Shown here in pieces: positions 18,010-26,496 of a stretch of DNA of 64,000 nt. Where the stretch lies: positions 4,407 through 68,406 of the forward strand of contig JBOGWX010000112.1 of NCBI GenBank assembly GCA_050694055.1. Direction: 5' to 3'. The DNA comes from WHSV01 sp050694055. GTDB taxonomy: Bacteria > Actinomycetota > CADDZG01 > WHSQ01. A program made the translations under genes and the position numbers. The number at the start of each line of letters is the position of its first letter. Position 1 is the stretch's first letter. The notes below the pieces were generated by a model. That model did not search any database and had not been told where the DNA came from. It saw only the letters and a list, made by a program, of their open reading frames with translations.

Positions 18010-19123
18010 GGGCGATTGGTCCTTCGGCGAAAGCTGGTCCATGGATCCGGGAGAGCCGACCTGGACGGGCACCGAAACCGCGGTAAAGGAACGGCGCGTC
18101 GAGGAGTGGGATGACGAAACCCTCGTCCTGGGCATCGAGACGTCGTGCGATGAGACCTCTGCCGCGGTGGTGCGGGGCGGGCGAGACATCCTGTCCAACG
18201 CCATCGCCTCTCAGACGGAGCTTCATGGTGAGTACGGCGGGATCGTTCCTGAGATCGCCGCGCGCGCACACGTCGAGGCCCTGACTCCCGCGATTCGCGA
18301 GGCGCTCATGCAGGCCGACGCAACCTTCTGGGATCTCGACGCGGTCGCAGTCACGCTCGGTCCCGGTCTGATCGGGTCGTTGCTGGTCGGCGTCGCCGAG
18401 GCGAAGTCCATCGCCGCGGTTCTCGACATTCCGTTCGTGGGCGTGAACCATCTCGAGGCGCACATCTACTCGAACTTCCTCGGCAACCACTCGGCGAAAT
18501 GGCCGGCGCTGGTGCTGCTCATCTCGGGCGGCCACACGATGCTCGTTCACGCCCGAGGACACGGTGCCTACGAGATCCTCGGAGGGACGCTCGACGATGC
18601 GGCCGGCGAGGCGTTCGACAAGATTGCTCGTTTCCTGGGGCTCGACTACCCGGGGGGGCCCGAGATCGACAGGCTGTCCCTGCTCGGCAACCCCGAGGCG
18701 GTTCGGTTTCCACGAAGCATGGTCGGCGAGGCGGGCTTCGACGTCAGCTATTCGGGTCTCAAGACGGCCGTGATCAACTACGTGCGCAAGGCCGAGCGCG
18801 CCGGCGAAGAGATCAACGTCGCCGACGTCGCGGCCTCGTTCCAGCAAGCGGTGGTGGACATCGAGGTGGCAAAGACGATGGCGGCCGTCGACCACACGAT
18901 GGTCGGCACCGTGTTTCTCTGTGGCGGAGTCGCCGCCAATTCGGCGTTGCGCACGGGGCTCGAGAAGGCCTGCCTGGACCGCTCGGTGACCTTGCACTGT
19001 CCGGCGATGGAACTGTGCACGGACAATGCGGCCATGGTTGCCTCGTGCGGTACCGCCCTGCTGCGCAGGGGCATCTACACGAGTCTCGAGGCCGCTCCGG
19101 ACCCCAACTTGCCCCTTGTGTAA
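18002..19123 (+). CDS. tsaD: tRNA N6-adenosine threonylcarbamoyltransferase TsaD
   Basis: Catalytic subunit of t6A synthesis. The metal ligands His150 and His154 are in NHLEAHIY (usual HMEGH), PEIAARAHVE is conserved, LISGGHTML follows, and the C-terminal CTDNAAM supplies the last ligand. ATG 18002 overlaps the rimI end by 8 nt and gives 373 aa. The family core begins about residue 41 (LVLGIETSCDET), so this start adds an acidic, tryptophan-rich leader of about 38 residues; a shorter start at ATG 18041 is possible. The next gene is groES after a 107-nt promoter region. Confidence 0.95.
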   Translation: MDKGDWSFGESWSMDPGEPTWTGTETAVKERRVEEWDDETLVLGIETSCDETSAAVVRGGRDILSNAIASQTELHGEYGGIVPEIAARAHVEALTPAIREALMQADATFWDLDAVAVTLGPGLIGSLLVGVAEAKSIAAVLDIPFVGVNHLEAHIYSNFLGNHSAKWPALVLLISGGHTMLVHARGHGAYEILGGTLDDAAGEAFDKIARFLGLDYPGGPEIDRLSLLGNPEAVRFPRSMVGEAGFDVSYSGLKTAVINYVRKAERAGEEINVADVAASFQQAVVDIEVAKTMAAVDHTMVGTVFLCGGVAANSALRTGLEKACLDRSVTLHCPAMELCTDNAAMVASCGTALLRRGIYTSLEAAPDPNLPLV

Positions 19124-19142
19124 CCGGCCTTCCGACCCCCAG

Positions 19143-19172
19143 TTGACCGATATCGGCGGGTCGCGCTACTCT
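19143..19172 (+). promoter_or_regulatory. groE promoter
   Basis: TTGACC (19143-19148) and TACTCT (19167-19172) are separated by 18 nt, a vegetative sigma-A type promoter. Its -10 box runs directly into the CIRCE element, as expected for HrcA-repressed chaperone operons. Confidence 0.75.
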
Positions 19173-19198
19173 TAGCACTCAGGTATCAGGAGTGCTAA
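19172..19198. promoter_or_regulatory. CIRCE operator (HrcA binding site)
   Basis: TTAGCACTC (19172-19180), 9 nt, GAGTGCTAA (19190-19198): a perfect match to the CIRCE consensus. HrcA binds it and represses groESL until heat or unfolded protein titrates GroEL. It sits at the expected transcription start, 32 nt before groES. Confidence 0.97.
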
Positions 19199-19230
19199 CC
19201 CACCGGTCGGACCCTTTCAGGAGGACCCTT

Positions 19231-19533
19231 ATGGCCACTGCCGCGAAGACGCTCAAGCCGCTCGAGGACCGCATCCTCGTTCGCCCCGAGGAGGGCGAGG
19301 AGACCACGGCGTCGGGCATCGTGATCCCCGACACCGCCAAGGAGAAGCCCCAAGAGGGCACCGTGCTGGCGGTCGGCCCGGGCAAGCGCAGCGACACCGG
19401 CGACCTCATCCCCATGGACGTCAGCGAGGGGGATCGTGTCATCTACTCCAAGTACGGCGGCACCGAGATCAAGTCCGACGGCGAGGACCTGTTGATCCTC
19501 TCGGCGCGCGACGTGCTCGCCATCGTCGGCTAA
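19231..19533 (+). CDS. groES: Co-chaperonin GroES
   Basis: Heptameric lid of the GroEL chamber, 100 aa. LKPLEDRILVRPEEGEE at the N terminus, the mobile loop ETTASGIVIPDTAKEKPQ (positions about 22-38) and the tail SARDVLAIVG are all standard. ATG 19231 has a CAGGAGGA ribosome site 6 nt upstream; an upstream TTG inside the CIRCE element is rejected. Controlled by HrcA through the CIRCE element and followed by groEL 77 nt later. Confidence 0.98.
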   Translation: MATAAKTLKPLEDRILVRPEEGEETTASGIVIPDTAKEKPQEGTVLAVGPGKRSDTGDLIPMDVSEGDRVIYSKYGGTEIKSDGEDLLILSARDVLAIVG

Positions 19534-19610
19534 CCGCCCGACGGACCAACGGCACAGGGGCCCGGCGCCCCTGGTTGCCGCCCCACGTACGCTGACGTTA
19601 GGAGAGGTAT

Positions 19611-21266
19611 ATGTCCAAGCTGCTCAAATTCGAAGGCGAGGCTCGCAAGGGGCTCGAGAACGGGGTCAACCGGCTCGCCAACGCCGTCCGAGTGACCCTC
19701 GGCCCCAAGGGCCGCAACGTGGTGCTCGACAAGAAGTGGGGAGCACCCACGATTACCAACGACGGGGTGTCGATCGCCAAGGAGATCGAGCTCGAGGACC
19801 CCTGGGAGAACATGGGGGCTCAGCTCGTGAAGGAGGTCGCCTCGAAGACCGACGATCTCGCGGGCGACGGAACCACCACCGCCACGGTGCTGGCGCAGGC
19901 GATGGTCAAGTCGGGTCTCCAGCAGGTTGCCGCAGGCGCCAATCCCATGGCCTTGAAGCGCGGCATCGAGAAGGCCGTCAAGGCCGCAGTCGACTCCATC
20001 AAGTCGCAATCGCGCGACGTCGAGGGTCGTGACCAGATCGCCAACATCGGGTCGATCTCCGCCAACAACGATCCTGAGATCGGCGAGATGGTCGCCGAGG
20101 CCATGGACAAGGTCGGCAAGGACGGCGTCATCACCGTCGAGGAGTCGAACACCTTCGGCCTCGAGCTCGAGCTGGTCGAGGGAATGCAGTTCGACAAGGG
20201 CTACATCAGCCCCTACTTCGTCACCGACCAGGACCGTATGGAGGTCGTGTTCGAGGACCCCTACATCCTCATCGCTCAGCAGAAGGTCTCGGTGGTCCAG
20301 GATCTTCTGCCGGTCCTCGAGAAGGTCATGCAAACCGGCAAGTCGCTCGTGATCATCTCGGAGGACGTCGAGGGCCAGGCGCTCGCCGCGCTGGTGGTGA
20401 ACAAGATCCGTGGAACCTTCCAGGCCGCAGCCGTCAAGGCCCCCGGCTTCGGTGACCGGCGCAAGGCCATTCTGCAGGACATCTCGATCCTGACCGGCGG
20501 CCAGGTCATCAGCGAAGAGATCGGTCTGAAGCTCGAGACCATCGGCCTCGAGATGCTCGGTCAGGCGCGCAAGGTCGTCATCACCAAGGACGACACCACC
20601 ATCGTGGAGGGCCAGGGCAGTCCCGACGAGATCTCGGGCCGTATCGACCAGATCCGCGCCGAGATCGAGCGCACCGACTCCGACTGGGACCGTGAGAAGC
20701 TCCAGGAGCGGCTCGCCAAGCTCGCCGGCGGCGTGGCCGTGCTCAAGGTCGGCGCCGCGACCGAGGTCGAGCTCAAGGAGAAGAAGCACCGGATCGAGGA
20801 CTCCGTCTCGGCGGTTCGTGCCGCGGTTGAGGAGGGCGTCGTGGCGGGCGGTGGAGTCACCCTCGTGCGTGCTCGCGAGGCCGTCGACGCTCTCGACCTC
20901 ACCGACGATGAAGCCGCGGGTGCTCGAGTTGTGTACGAGGCACTGAGGGCTCCGTTGCACTGGATCGCCGCCAACGCCGGCATCGAGGGTGGCGTGGCGG
21001 TCGAGCGTGCGGCCGGCGAGAAGCCGGGCCACGGCCTCAATGCGGCGACGGGCGAGTGGGGCGACCTGTTCGCCTTCGGCATCATCGACCCCGCGCGTGT
21101 AACGCGCGGCGCACTCGAGAACGCGGGCTCGATCGCAGCGCTGCTGCTGACGACCGAGGCTACGGTGGTCGACAAGCCCGAGGAAGAGGACGCCATGGCC
21201 GGTGGCGGTCACGATCACGGCATGGGCGGCATGGGCGGCATGGGTGGCATGGGCGGGATGATGTAG
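19611..21266 (+). CDS. groEL: Chaperonin GroEL
   Basis: ATP-driven folding chamber subunit, 551 aa, full length. LGPKGRNVVLDKK and GDGTTTATVLAQ are the ATP-site motifs, and the protein ends in a GGM-rich tail, here HDHGMGGMGGMGGMGGMM, which includes histidines before the repeats as in some actinobacterial GroEL1-like proteins. ATG 19611 is preceded by TAGGAGAGG. It is the only groEL in the window and is paired with groES, so it is the likely main housekeeping copy. Confidence 0.98.
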   Translation: MSKLLKFEGEARKGLENGVNRLANAVRVTLGPKGRNVVLDKKWGAPTITNDGVSIAKEIELEDPWENMGAQLVKEVASKTDDLAGDGTTTATVLAQAMVKSGLQQVAAGANPMALKRGIEKAVKAAVDSIKSQSRDVEGRDQIANIGSISANNDPEIGEMVAEAMDKVGKDGVITVEESNTFGLELELVEGMQFDKGYISPYFVTDQDRMEVVFEDPYILIAQQKVSVVQDLLPVLEKVMQTGKSLVIISEDVEGQALAALVVNKIRGTFQAAAVKAPGFGDRRKAILQDISILTGGQVISEEIGLKLETIGLEMLGQARKVVITKDDTTIVEGQGSPDEISGRIDQIRAEIERTDSDWDREKLQERLAKLAGGVAVLKVGAATEVELKEKKHRIEDSVSAVRAAVEEGVVAGGGVTLVRAREAVDALDLTDDEAAGARVVYEALRAPLHWIAANAGIEGGVAVERAAGEKPGHGLNAATGEWGDLFAFGIIDPARVTRGALENAGSIAALLLTTEATVVDKPEEEDAMAGGGHDHGMGGMGGMGGMGGMM

Positions 21267-21301
21267 CCCGCTTCACCCACAACCACTAGATCCAACGAGC
21301 A

Positions 21302-21327
21302 GGGCCCGGACTTCGGACCGGGCCCTT
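21302..21327 (+). terminator. Terminator of the groE operon
   Basis: GGGCCCGG (21302-21309) pairs with CCGGGCCC (21318-21325) across an 8-nt ACTTCGGA loop, and only TT follows. A strong hairpin with a weak T tract, 36 nt after the groEL stop. Confidence 0.75.
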
Positions 21328-21644
21328 CGCCGTGGGGGGAGGAAAGACAAGAGCCAAGGCGGCCTCGAGGGGGAAACTGGGTGGGAGCGGGTTGGGGAGG
21401 GCCTGCTCGGGTTGGGGGCTGTGAAAGTCGGATCCCGCCCTCGTCGGCGGGATCGGTACCTGGTAGGCGGATTTGGGCCCTCGAACTCGGCCGATCGTCC
21501 GCTCGAAAGACCCGGCACCCCTTTCCATCTGAGTGCCGCTCGGCGAAGGTCAGATGGCAAACCCACCGCAGCGGGCTCCCGAAGCCGGCTCGGGACCAAC
21601 TTTTCCCTGGGACGCTCCCGGTTTTTGGTCTCCGAACCCAGTGT
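21328..21644. other. Intergenic region with two hairpins between convergent genes
   Basis: No convincing gene. It holds GATCCCGCC/GGCGGGATC (21431-21454, 6-nt loop) and CCATCTGA/TCAGATGG (21525-21557) enclosing a nested GCCG/CGGC. Neither has a T tract on either strand. The region lies downstream of groEL and of the minus-strand Usp-like gene, so both hairpins would be in 3' ends of mRNAs. RNA stabilisers, Rho-dependent termination zones or a small RNA are all possible. Confidence 0.4.
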
Positions 21645-22070
21645 CTAGACCGCCGCCACCGGCTCCGAGGTCAGGTGGGTGACCGGCAGGTTGAAGCGGC
21701 GCTCGACGCGGTGCGGCAGATCCTGCTTGAGCCACCTCGAGGCCCCCGGTGGCAAGGTCGAGAGAATGATCTCGTCGTAGCGCGCCGCCAGGAGCTCGTC
21801 GCCGATGGCCTCCATCGGCGAGGGGTCACCGACCACGCCCCGAATCTCGGCCCCCAACGCGGCGAGACCCTCCATCGCCACCCCCAGACGCTTGCCGGCG
21901 AGCTCGTAGGCCTCCTCGTCCGTCCATACCGCGTGCTCGCGCGGCGGCGTTGCGGGGACCAGGAGCGTGAAGCTGCAAGGGCCTTCCTCGAGCCTCTTGC
22001 GAACCTCGCCCTTGAGGTGCGACCCGGTAGCGGTCTGGTTCGCCACGATGAGGATGCGCTTGGTCTCCAC
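21645..22070 (-). CDS. Universal-stress-protein-like conserved protein
   Basis: Cytoplasmic protein of 141 aa with an alpha/beta Usp-like layout: ETKRILIVANQTATG at the N terminus, then GVVGDPSPMEAI and EIILSTLPPGASRWLKQDLP, ending in a NLPVTHL strand. The last two segments are typical of an actinobacterial family usually left as hypothetical or Usp. The ATP-binding G-2x-G-9x-G(S/T) signature is not clearly present. GTG 22070 is chosen because the text before it is non-coding in character and GGAGGTGG lies 6-12 nt upstream. It follows the M23 peptidase gene and may share its mRNA. Confidence 0.75.
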   Translation of the reverse strand: METKRILIVANQTATGSHLKGEVRKRLEEGPCSFTLLVPATPPREHAVWTDEEAYELAGKRLGVAMEGLAALGAEIRGVVGDPSPMEAIGDELLAARYDEIILSTLPPGASRWLKQDLPHRVERRFNLPVTHLTSEPVAAV

Positions 22071-22152
22071 GAAGGCACCACCTCCACCTCTCGTTCTACG
22101 CCCGCGGCGCGGAGCGATCAAGGGCCGCCAGCACGGCGCGGGGAGGTGGCCC

Positions 22153-23265
22153 TTACGGCAAGTACTGCATCGGGTCGGTCGGGCTCCCGTTGACGCGGAC
22201 CTCGAAGTGGAGGTGATCGCCGGTGCAGGAGCCGGTGCAACCCACGTTGCCGATGTGCTGGCCTTGCCTGACGGACCCGCCCGACACGGCGAGGCTCGAC
22301 ATGTGCGCGTAGAGGGTCGAGATGCCTCCACCGTGGTCGATCACGACCGAGGTCCCGTAGCCGGACATCGAACCCGCGCTGATGACCTGGCCGTCTTTGG
22401 AGGCGACGATCGGCTCGCCGGTGTAGCCGTCGATGTCGATGCCGGTGTGCATGCGGCCCCAGCGCGGACCGTAGCCCGAGGTCACGGAGTTGTTCAGCGG
22501 CCAGATGTACCCGGACACCGAAGGTCCACTGAGCGTTACGCCCGGAGGCGCCTGGGCCTGCAGAATCTTCGCCTTGAGCTCAGCGTTCTCGGCCAGCAGG
22601 TCGGCCTCGTGTGACTTGTCCTGCTGGAGCTTCTCGGACACCTGGGCCAGTTTGGAGTCGAGGGTCGCCTTGGTGTCGGCGAGCTGGTTCTGGACCTTGG
22701 TCTGGCCGGCGAGGGCGGTGTCGAGCTCGTCGCGCTTGCCGAAGAGGATCCGGTTCGCGGCTTGGATCTCGGCCTTCAGCCGCGAGTAGTCGATCAGCGC
22801 GCCGGTGTTCTTCTCTGCGGCGACGCCCAACATCTCGAGGCGATCGTTCAACTCGGAGATCGACGACGCATCCAGTAGCGCCTCGACCGTTTCGACTCCG
22901 CCGTTCTTGTAGAGCTCGACCGCTTGTTCGGTCGCCTGGTCCTCGACCTCGTCGATCTCTTCCTGAGTGGCCGCAACCTCGGCCTCGGCGGTGCGGATCT
23001 CGGCCTGCACCTCGGCGATTCGAGCATCGAGTTTGTTGATCTCGATCTGGAGCCTGGTGATGTCTCGGTTGAGGAGATCGATCTCGCCCTCGAGCGATTG
23101 CTTCTCGGCGGCGTTGTGGTCGATGCGGTCCTGCAACTCGTCCAGTTCTTGGTCGTTTCTGTCGATCTGATCGTTCGGCCCGGCGAAAGAGGTAACTGCC
23201 GGAACGACCAGGGTGAGTAAGAGAGTTCCAGCAAGCGCGACGCGTCGCAGCTTAACTTGGAGCAA
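22153..23265 (-). CDS. Secreted M23 (LytM-type) peptidoglycan endopeptidase with coiled coil
   Basis: Murein hydrolase or hydrolase activator of 370 aa. Residues 1-27 are a signal peptide (VKLRRVALAGTLLLTLVV core). About 30-240 form two long charged coiled coils, as in EnvC/NlpD or RipA-type partners. The C-terminal M23 domain has complete Zn ligands: HTGIDID, LYAHMS and DHLHFEV. TTG 23265 is chosen: GAGGAG lies 6 nt upstream and it gives a proper signal peptide, whereas upstream starts add a non-coding-looking leader. Likely acts at division or elongation. The 5' region is discussed under the 23585-23645 entry. Confidence 0.92.
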   Translation of the reverse strand: MLQVKLRRVALAGTLLLTLVVPAVTSFAGPNDQIDRNDQELDELQDRIDHNAAEKQSLEGEIDLLNRDITRLQIEINKLDARIAEVQAEIRTAEAEVAATQEEIDEVEDQATEQAVELYKNGGVETVEALLDASSISELNDRLEMLGVAAEKNTGALIDYSRLKAEIQAANRILFGKRDELDTALAGQTKVQNQLADTKATLDSKLAQVSEKLQQDKSHEADLLAENAELKAKILQAQAPPGVTLSGPSVSGYIWPLNNSVTSGYGPRWGRMHTGIDIDGYTGEPIVASKDGQVISAGSMSGYGTSVVIDHGGGISTLYAHMSSLAVSGGSVRQGQHIGNVGCTGSCTGDHLHFEVRVNGSPTDPMQYLP

Positions 23266-23584
23266 ACCGTTCTCCTCTGCTCGGCAATCGGGTCCTGGAG
23301 TCCCGCGAAAGACCCCCGGCCGGCCTCTTTGAGTCCCCCGAGGCGGCCGCCCGGCATCCTGCCACACTCCCGGACTAGTAAGCAATTAGGAGCCCGGCGA
23401 AGGAACCGGTGAAGCTTGACGCTCGCACCCACGACCACGGCCACCAGTGCCTCGGTTCTTCTTCCCTGCTTGCTCTCCTTTATGCATCGGACACAAACCA
23501 GACCGCGAAATCTTCGACAAGTACGCGAAGAAAGGTTGATTCGAGACCTTGTCAGCGTCGCCCGGGAGCAGATAACCTCCCTGC

Positions 23585-23645
23585 TGCACCCGTTGAGTCG
23601 TAAACCGGTTTCGGCCGGGAAGAAGGTTCGGCGGGTGCATTTTTT
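23585..23645 (+). promoter_or_regulatory. Terminator-like attenuator in the sat leader region
   Basis: The 536-base gap 23266-23801 separates divergent genes. On the plus strand TGCACCCG (23585-23592) pairs with CGGGTGCA (23632-23639), enclosing a CCGG/CCGG inner hairpin, and is followed by TTTTTT (23640-23645), an intrinsic-terminator layout 156 nt before sat. AGCAG (23567-23571) and CTGCT (23581-23585) can form a competing hairpin that touches the 5' arm. It could regulate the sulfate-activation operon or simply end an upstream transcript. The rest of the gap has no gene I can support. Confidence 0.5.
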
Positions 23646-23801
23646 CATGCCCTCACCCCGGCCTCCCGGATTTGCTATCCTCTGGAGTGCTATAGGAGTG
23701 CGCCCGGGGTGTATTCAGAGTGTTTCCTCTACGGACCGGATGCTCGTGCCCCCGCGCCTCGGCTCTCGGAACTGTTAGGAAAAACGACTGGAGGAACACC
23801 T

Positions 23802-24983
23802 GTGCCCACTACTCTCAAGGACCTGGCCGGCTCGACCCCCCACGGCGGCGCGCTCGAGCTGCGCATGGCCGGCCCCGACGAGCTCGAGGCCCTGCGCTCC
23901 GAGGCCGAGGGGCTGCCCAGGATCGAGGCCAAGGCCCGCCGGGTTCTTTCGGACCTCGAGCTGCTGGCGGTCGGCGCAGTCAGCCCGAACCGTGGCTTCA
24001 TGACCCAGGCCGACTACGTCTCGGTGGTCGAGGACATGAGGCTCGCGAACGGCCTGCCCTGGAGCCTGCCGATCACGCTCAGTGCCACCGACGAGGAAGC
24101 CGGTGCACTGAAGCCCGGACAGAGAGCCGCCATCGTCCACGAGGGACAGCCCGTCGCGCTCATCGACGTCGAGGACGTCTACGAGTACGACGCCGAGCGC
24201 GAGGCCGAGCTCACCTACCAGACCTCCGATCAAGCTCATCCCGGCGTCGCCTACCTCTTCGGTCAGGCGCCGCACTACGTGGGGGGCGAGGTCACGGTTC
24301 TGACCAACGTCTTCGAGCACGAGTTCAGTGAGCACCGTCTTTCTCCGCAACAGCTGCGGGAGAAGATCGGCGAGCACGATTGGAAGACCGTCGTCGCCTT
24401 CCAGACGCGCAACCCTATTCACCGGGCACACGAGTACTTGACCAAGTGCGCGCTCGAGATCACCGACGGGCTCGTCATTCACCCGCTGGTCGGAGGCACC
24501 AAGGGCGACGACATTCCCGCCGATGTCCGCATGCAGTGCTACGGGGTGCTCATGAAGGATTACTACCCGCGCGACCGAGTCTTGTTGAGCGTCTTTCCCG
24601 CCGCTATGCGCTACGCCGGCCCGCGGGAGGCCATCTGGCACGCGCTGCTCCGCAAGAACTACGGCATGACACACTTCATCGTGGGACGAGACCATGCGGG
24701 TGTCGGTGACTATTACGGGACCTACGAGGCTCAGGAGATGTTCGATCGCTTCGAGCCGGGCGAACTCGGAATCGAGCCGCTGAAGTTCGAGCACTCCTTC
24801 TGGTGCAACAAGTGCGAGGGCATGGCCTCGGGCAAGACGTGCCCGCACACCAAAGAGGACCACGTCTTCCTCTCTGGAACGCAGGTGCGTCAGATGCTGG
24901 CCGATGGTGTCGAGCCTCCCCAGGAGTTCTCTCGACCCGAGGTGGCGCGCATTCTCATCGACGCCGCCCAGAAGCAAGCGTAG
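23802..24983 (+). CDS. sat: ATP sulfurylase (sulfate adenylyltransferase, Sat type)
   Basis: Makes adenosine-5'-phosphosulfate (APS) from ATP and sulfate. The homo-oligomeric Sat type of 393 aa: AFQTRNPIHRAHEYL is the first nucleotide motif (Q-x-R-N-P and H-x-x-H), and GRDHAGVGDYYG is the second. CNKCEGMASGKTCPH is a Cys-rich stretch seen in bacterial Sat. GTG 23802 has GGAGGA 8 nt upstream, and upstream in-frame codons look non-coding. It is first in sat-AlkP enzyme-cysC-PHP, whose product would be PAPS. No heterodimeric cysDN and no APS reductase are in the window. Confidence 0.95.
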   Translation: MPTTLKDLAGSTPHGGALELRMAGPDELEALRSEAEGLPRIEAKARRVLSDLELLAVGAVSPNRGFMTQADYVSVVEDMRLANGLPWSLPITLSATDEEAGALKPGQRAAIVHEGQPVALIDVEDVYEYDAEREAELTYQTSDQAHPGVAYLFGQAPHYVGGEVTVLTNVFEHEFSEHRLSPQQLREKIGEHDWKTVVAFQTRNPIHRAHEYLTKCALEITDGLVIHPLVGGTKGDDIPADVRMQCYGVLMKDYYPRDRVLLSVFPAAMRYAGPREAIWHALLRKNYGMTHFIVGRDHAGVGDYYGTYEAQEMFDRFEPGELGIEPLKFEHSFWCNKCEGMASGKTCPHTKEDHVFLSGTQVRQMLADGVEPPQEFSRPEVARILIDAAQKQA

Positions 24984-24998
24984 TTAGGAGCTCGGAAC

Positions 24999-26465
24999 AT
25001 GGGACTGTTTGACAAGCTGAGGAAGAAGAAGAAGGTCGAGGCAACCGGGCCCGCCCGTGCTGCGACCGGCGAGAAGCGCCAGAAGGTAATGGTCATAGGG
25101 CTCGACTGCGCACCCCCGGAGCATGTCTTCGACGAGTACGCCGACGACATTCCGAATTTGACCAAGCTATGGCGCAACGGGCTCTATGGTCCGCTGGAGT
25201 CCATAACTCCACCGATCACGGTGCCCGCGTGGATGTGCATGATGACGTCGAAGGATCCGGGCACCCTCGGCATCTACGGGTTCCGAAACCGCAAGGACAA
25301 CACTTACGACGGACTGAGCTTCGCCACTTCGTGGGCCATCAAAGAGCCGACCGTGTGGGATATCTTGAGCGAGGCTGGCAAGGAATCGATCATCATGTCG
25401 GTGCCGCCGAGCTACCCGCCGAAGCCCCTCAAGGGAGTGCAGGTCGGATGCTTCCTCACTCCGAACGAGGACGCCGACTACACCTACCCCAAAGAGCTCA
25501 AAGACGAGCTGAAGGGTGCGGCCGGTGAATACATCTTCGACATTCGCAACTTTCGCACTGACAACACGCAGTACATCTTGGATGAGGCCTACAAGATGAC
25601 CGAGTCCAAGTTCCGCAACGCAGATTGGTTGCTCGCGCACAAACCGTGGGACTTCTTCATGATGGTCGAGATGGGACCGGACCGTCTCAACCACGGCATC
25701 TGGAGTTACATCGATCCCAACCACCCGCGCTTCGAGCCCGATAATCCCTACCGAGAGTCGCTGCGCGAGTACTACCGCTTCCTCGACGGCAAGATCGGCG
25801 AGCTTCTCGAGCGCCACGCCGACGAGGACACGGCCGTGCTGGTCGTCAGCGATCACGGTGCCAAGGCAATGATCGGTGGCGTGTGTTTCAACGAGTGGCT
25901 GCACGACCAGGGTTACCTCGGTTTCACCGGCGACATACCGGGCGAGGTCACACCCCTGAACAAGATGGACATCGACTGGTCGACCACCAGAGCGTGGGGT
26001 GACGGTGGTTATTACGGGCGTCTCTTTTTGAACGTCGAAGGTCGTGAGCCGCAGGGGACCATCCCCAAGGCCGACTACCACGCGGTGCGCGACGAGCTGG
26101 TGGCCAAGATCGAGGCCATGGTGGACCACGAGGGCAATCCGCTGGGCAACAAGGCGCTCAAGCCGGAGGAGATATACGTCAGCAACAACGGCGTCGCGCC
26201 CGACCTCATCGTGATCTTCGGCGAGCTGCGCTGGAGGAGCGTGGGTTCTCTCGGGCACGGAAGCACGTACACCTTCGAAAACGACACCGGTCCCGACGAG
26301 GCCAACCACGCCGAGAAGGGCATCTTCATCATGCACAACGCGCCGGGTCAGAGCTCGGGCGCTAAGGACGGTCTGCACCTGTGGGACGTCCACTCAACGA
26401 TCCTGGACATCTTCGACCTGAAGCCGGCACCCGGCGCGCTCGGAACGTCCGTCTTCCAGAAGTAA
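24999..26465 (+). CDS. AlkP-superfamily phosphodiesterase/nucleotide pyrophosphatase-like protein
   Basis: Metal-dependent phospho- or sulfo-hydrolase of 488 aa, no signal peptide. Metal and nucleophile residues fit type I phosphodiesterases: Asp36 in MVIGLDCAPP, candidate nucleophile Thr74 in ITVPAWMCMMTS, then MGPDRLNHGIW and VSDHGAK. The N terminus is short and very basic (KLRKKKKVEA). It sits 15 nt after sat and 31 nt before cysC, so it belongs to the sulfate-activation operon, although it is not a known step. Hydrolysis of APS/PAPS, transfer from PAPS, or an unrelated phospholipid activity are possible. Confidence 0.85.
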   Translation: MGLFDKLRKKKKVEATGPARAATGEKRQKVMVIGLDCAPPEHVFDEYADDIPNLTKLWRNGLYGPLESITPPITVPAWMCMMTSKDPGTLGIYGFRNRKDNTYDGLSFATSWAIKEPTVWDILSEAGKESIIMSVPPSYPPKPLKGVQVGCFLTPNEDADYTYPKELKDELKGAAGEYIFDIRNFRTDNTQYILDEAYKMTESKFRNADWLLAHKPWDFFMMVEMGPDRLNHGIWSYIDPNHPRFEPDNPYRESLREYYRFLDGKIGELLERHADEDTAVLVVSDHGAKAMIGGVCFNEWLHDQGYLGFTGDIPGEVTPLNKMDIDWSTTRAWGDGGYYGRLFLNVEGREPQGTIPKADYHAVRDELVAKIEAMVDHEGNPLGNKALKPEEIYVSNNGVAPDLIVIFGELRWRSVGSLGHGSTYTFENDTGPDEANHAEKGIFIMHNAPGQSSGAKDGLHLWDVHSTILDIFDLKPAPGALGTSVFQK

Positions 26466-26496
26466 TCAACACACACCAACCTTGAAAGGGGTTCAT

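Noticed and set aside
23500..23640. c-di-AMP (ydaO-type) riboswitch on the minus strand before the M23 gene
   Set aside because: Partial resemblance (GCAGCAGGGA, CGACGCTGAC) but the conserved GGGGAACC, GGGGUGAAUC and CCCGUCAGCUAAC cores are missing; kept only as something to test.
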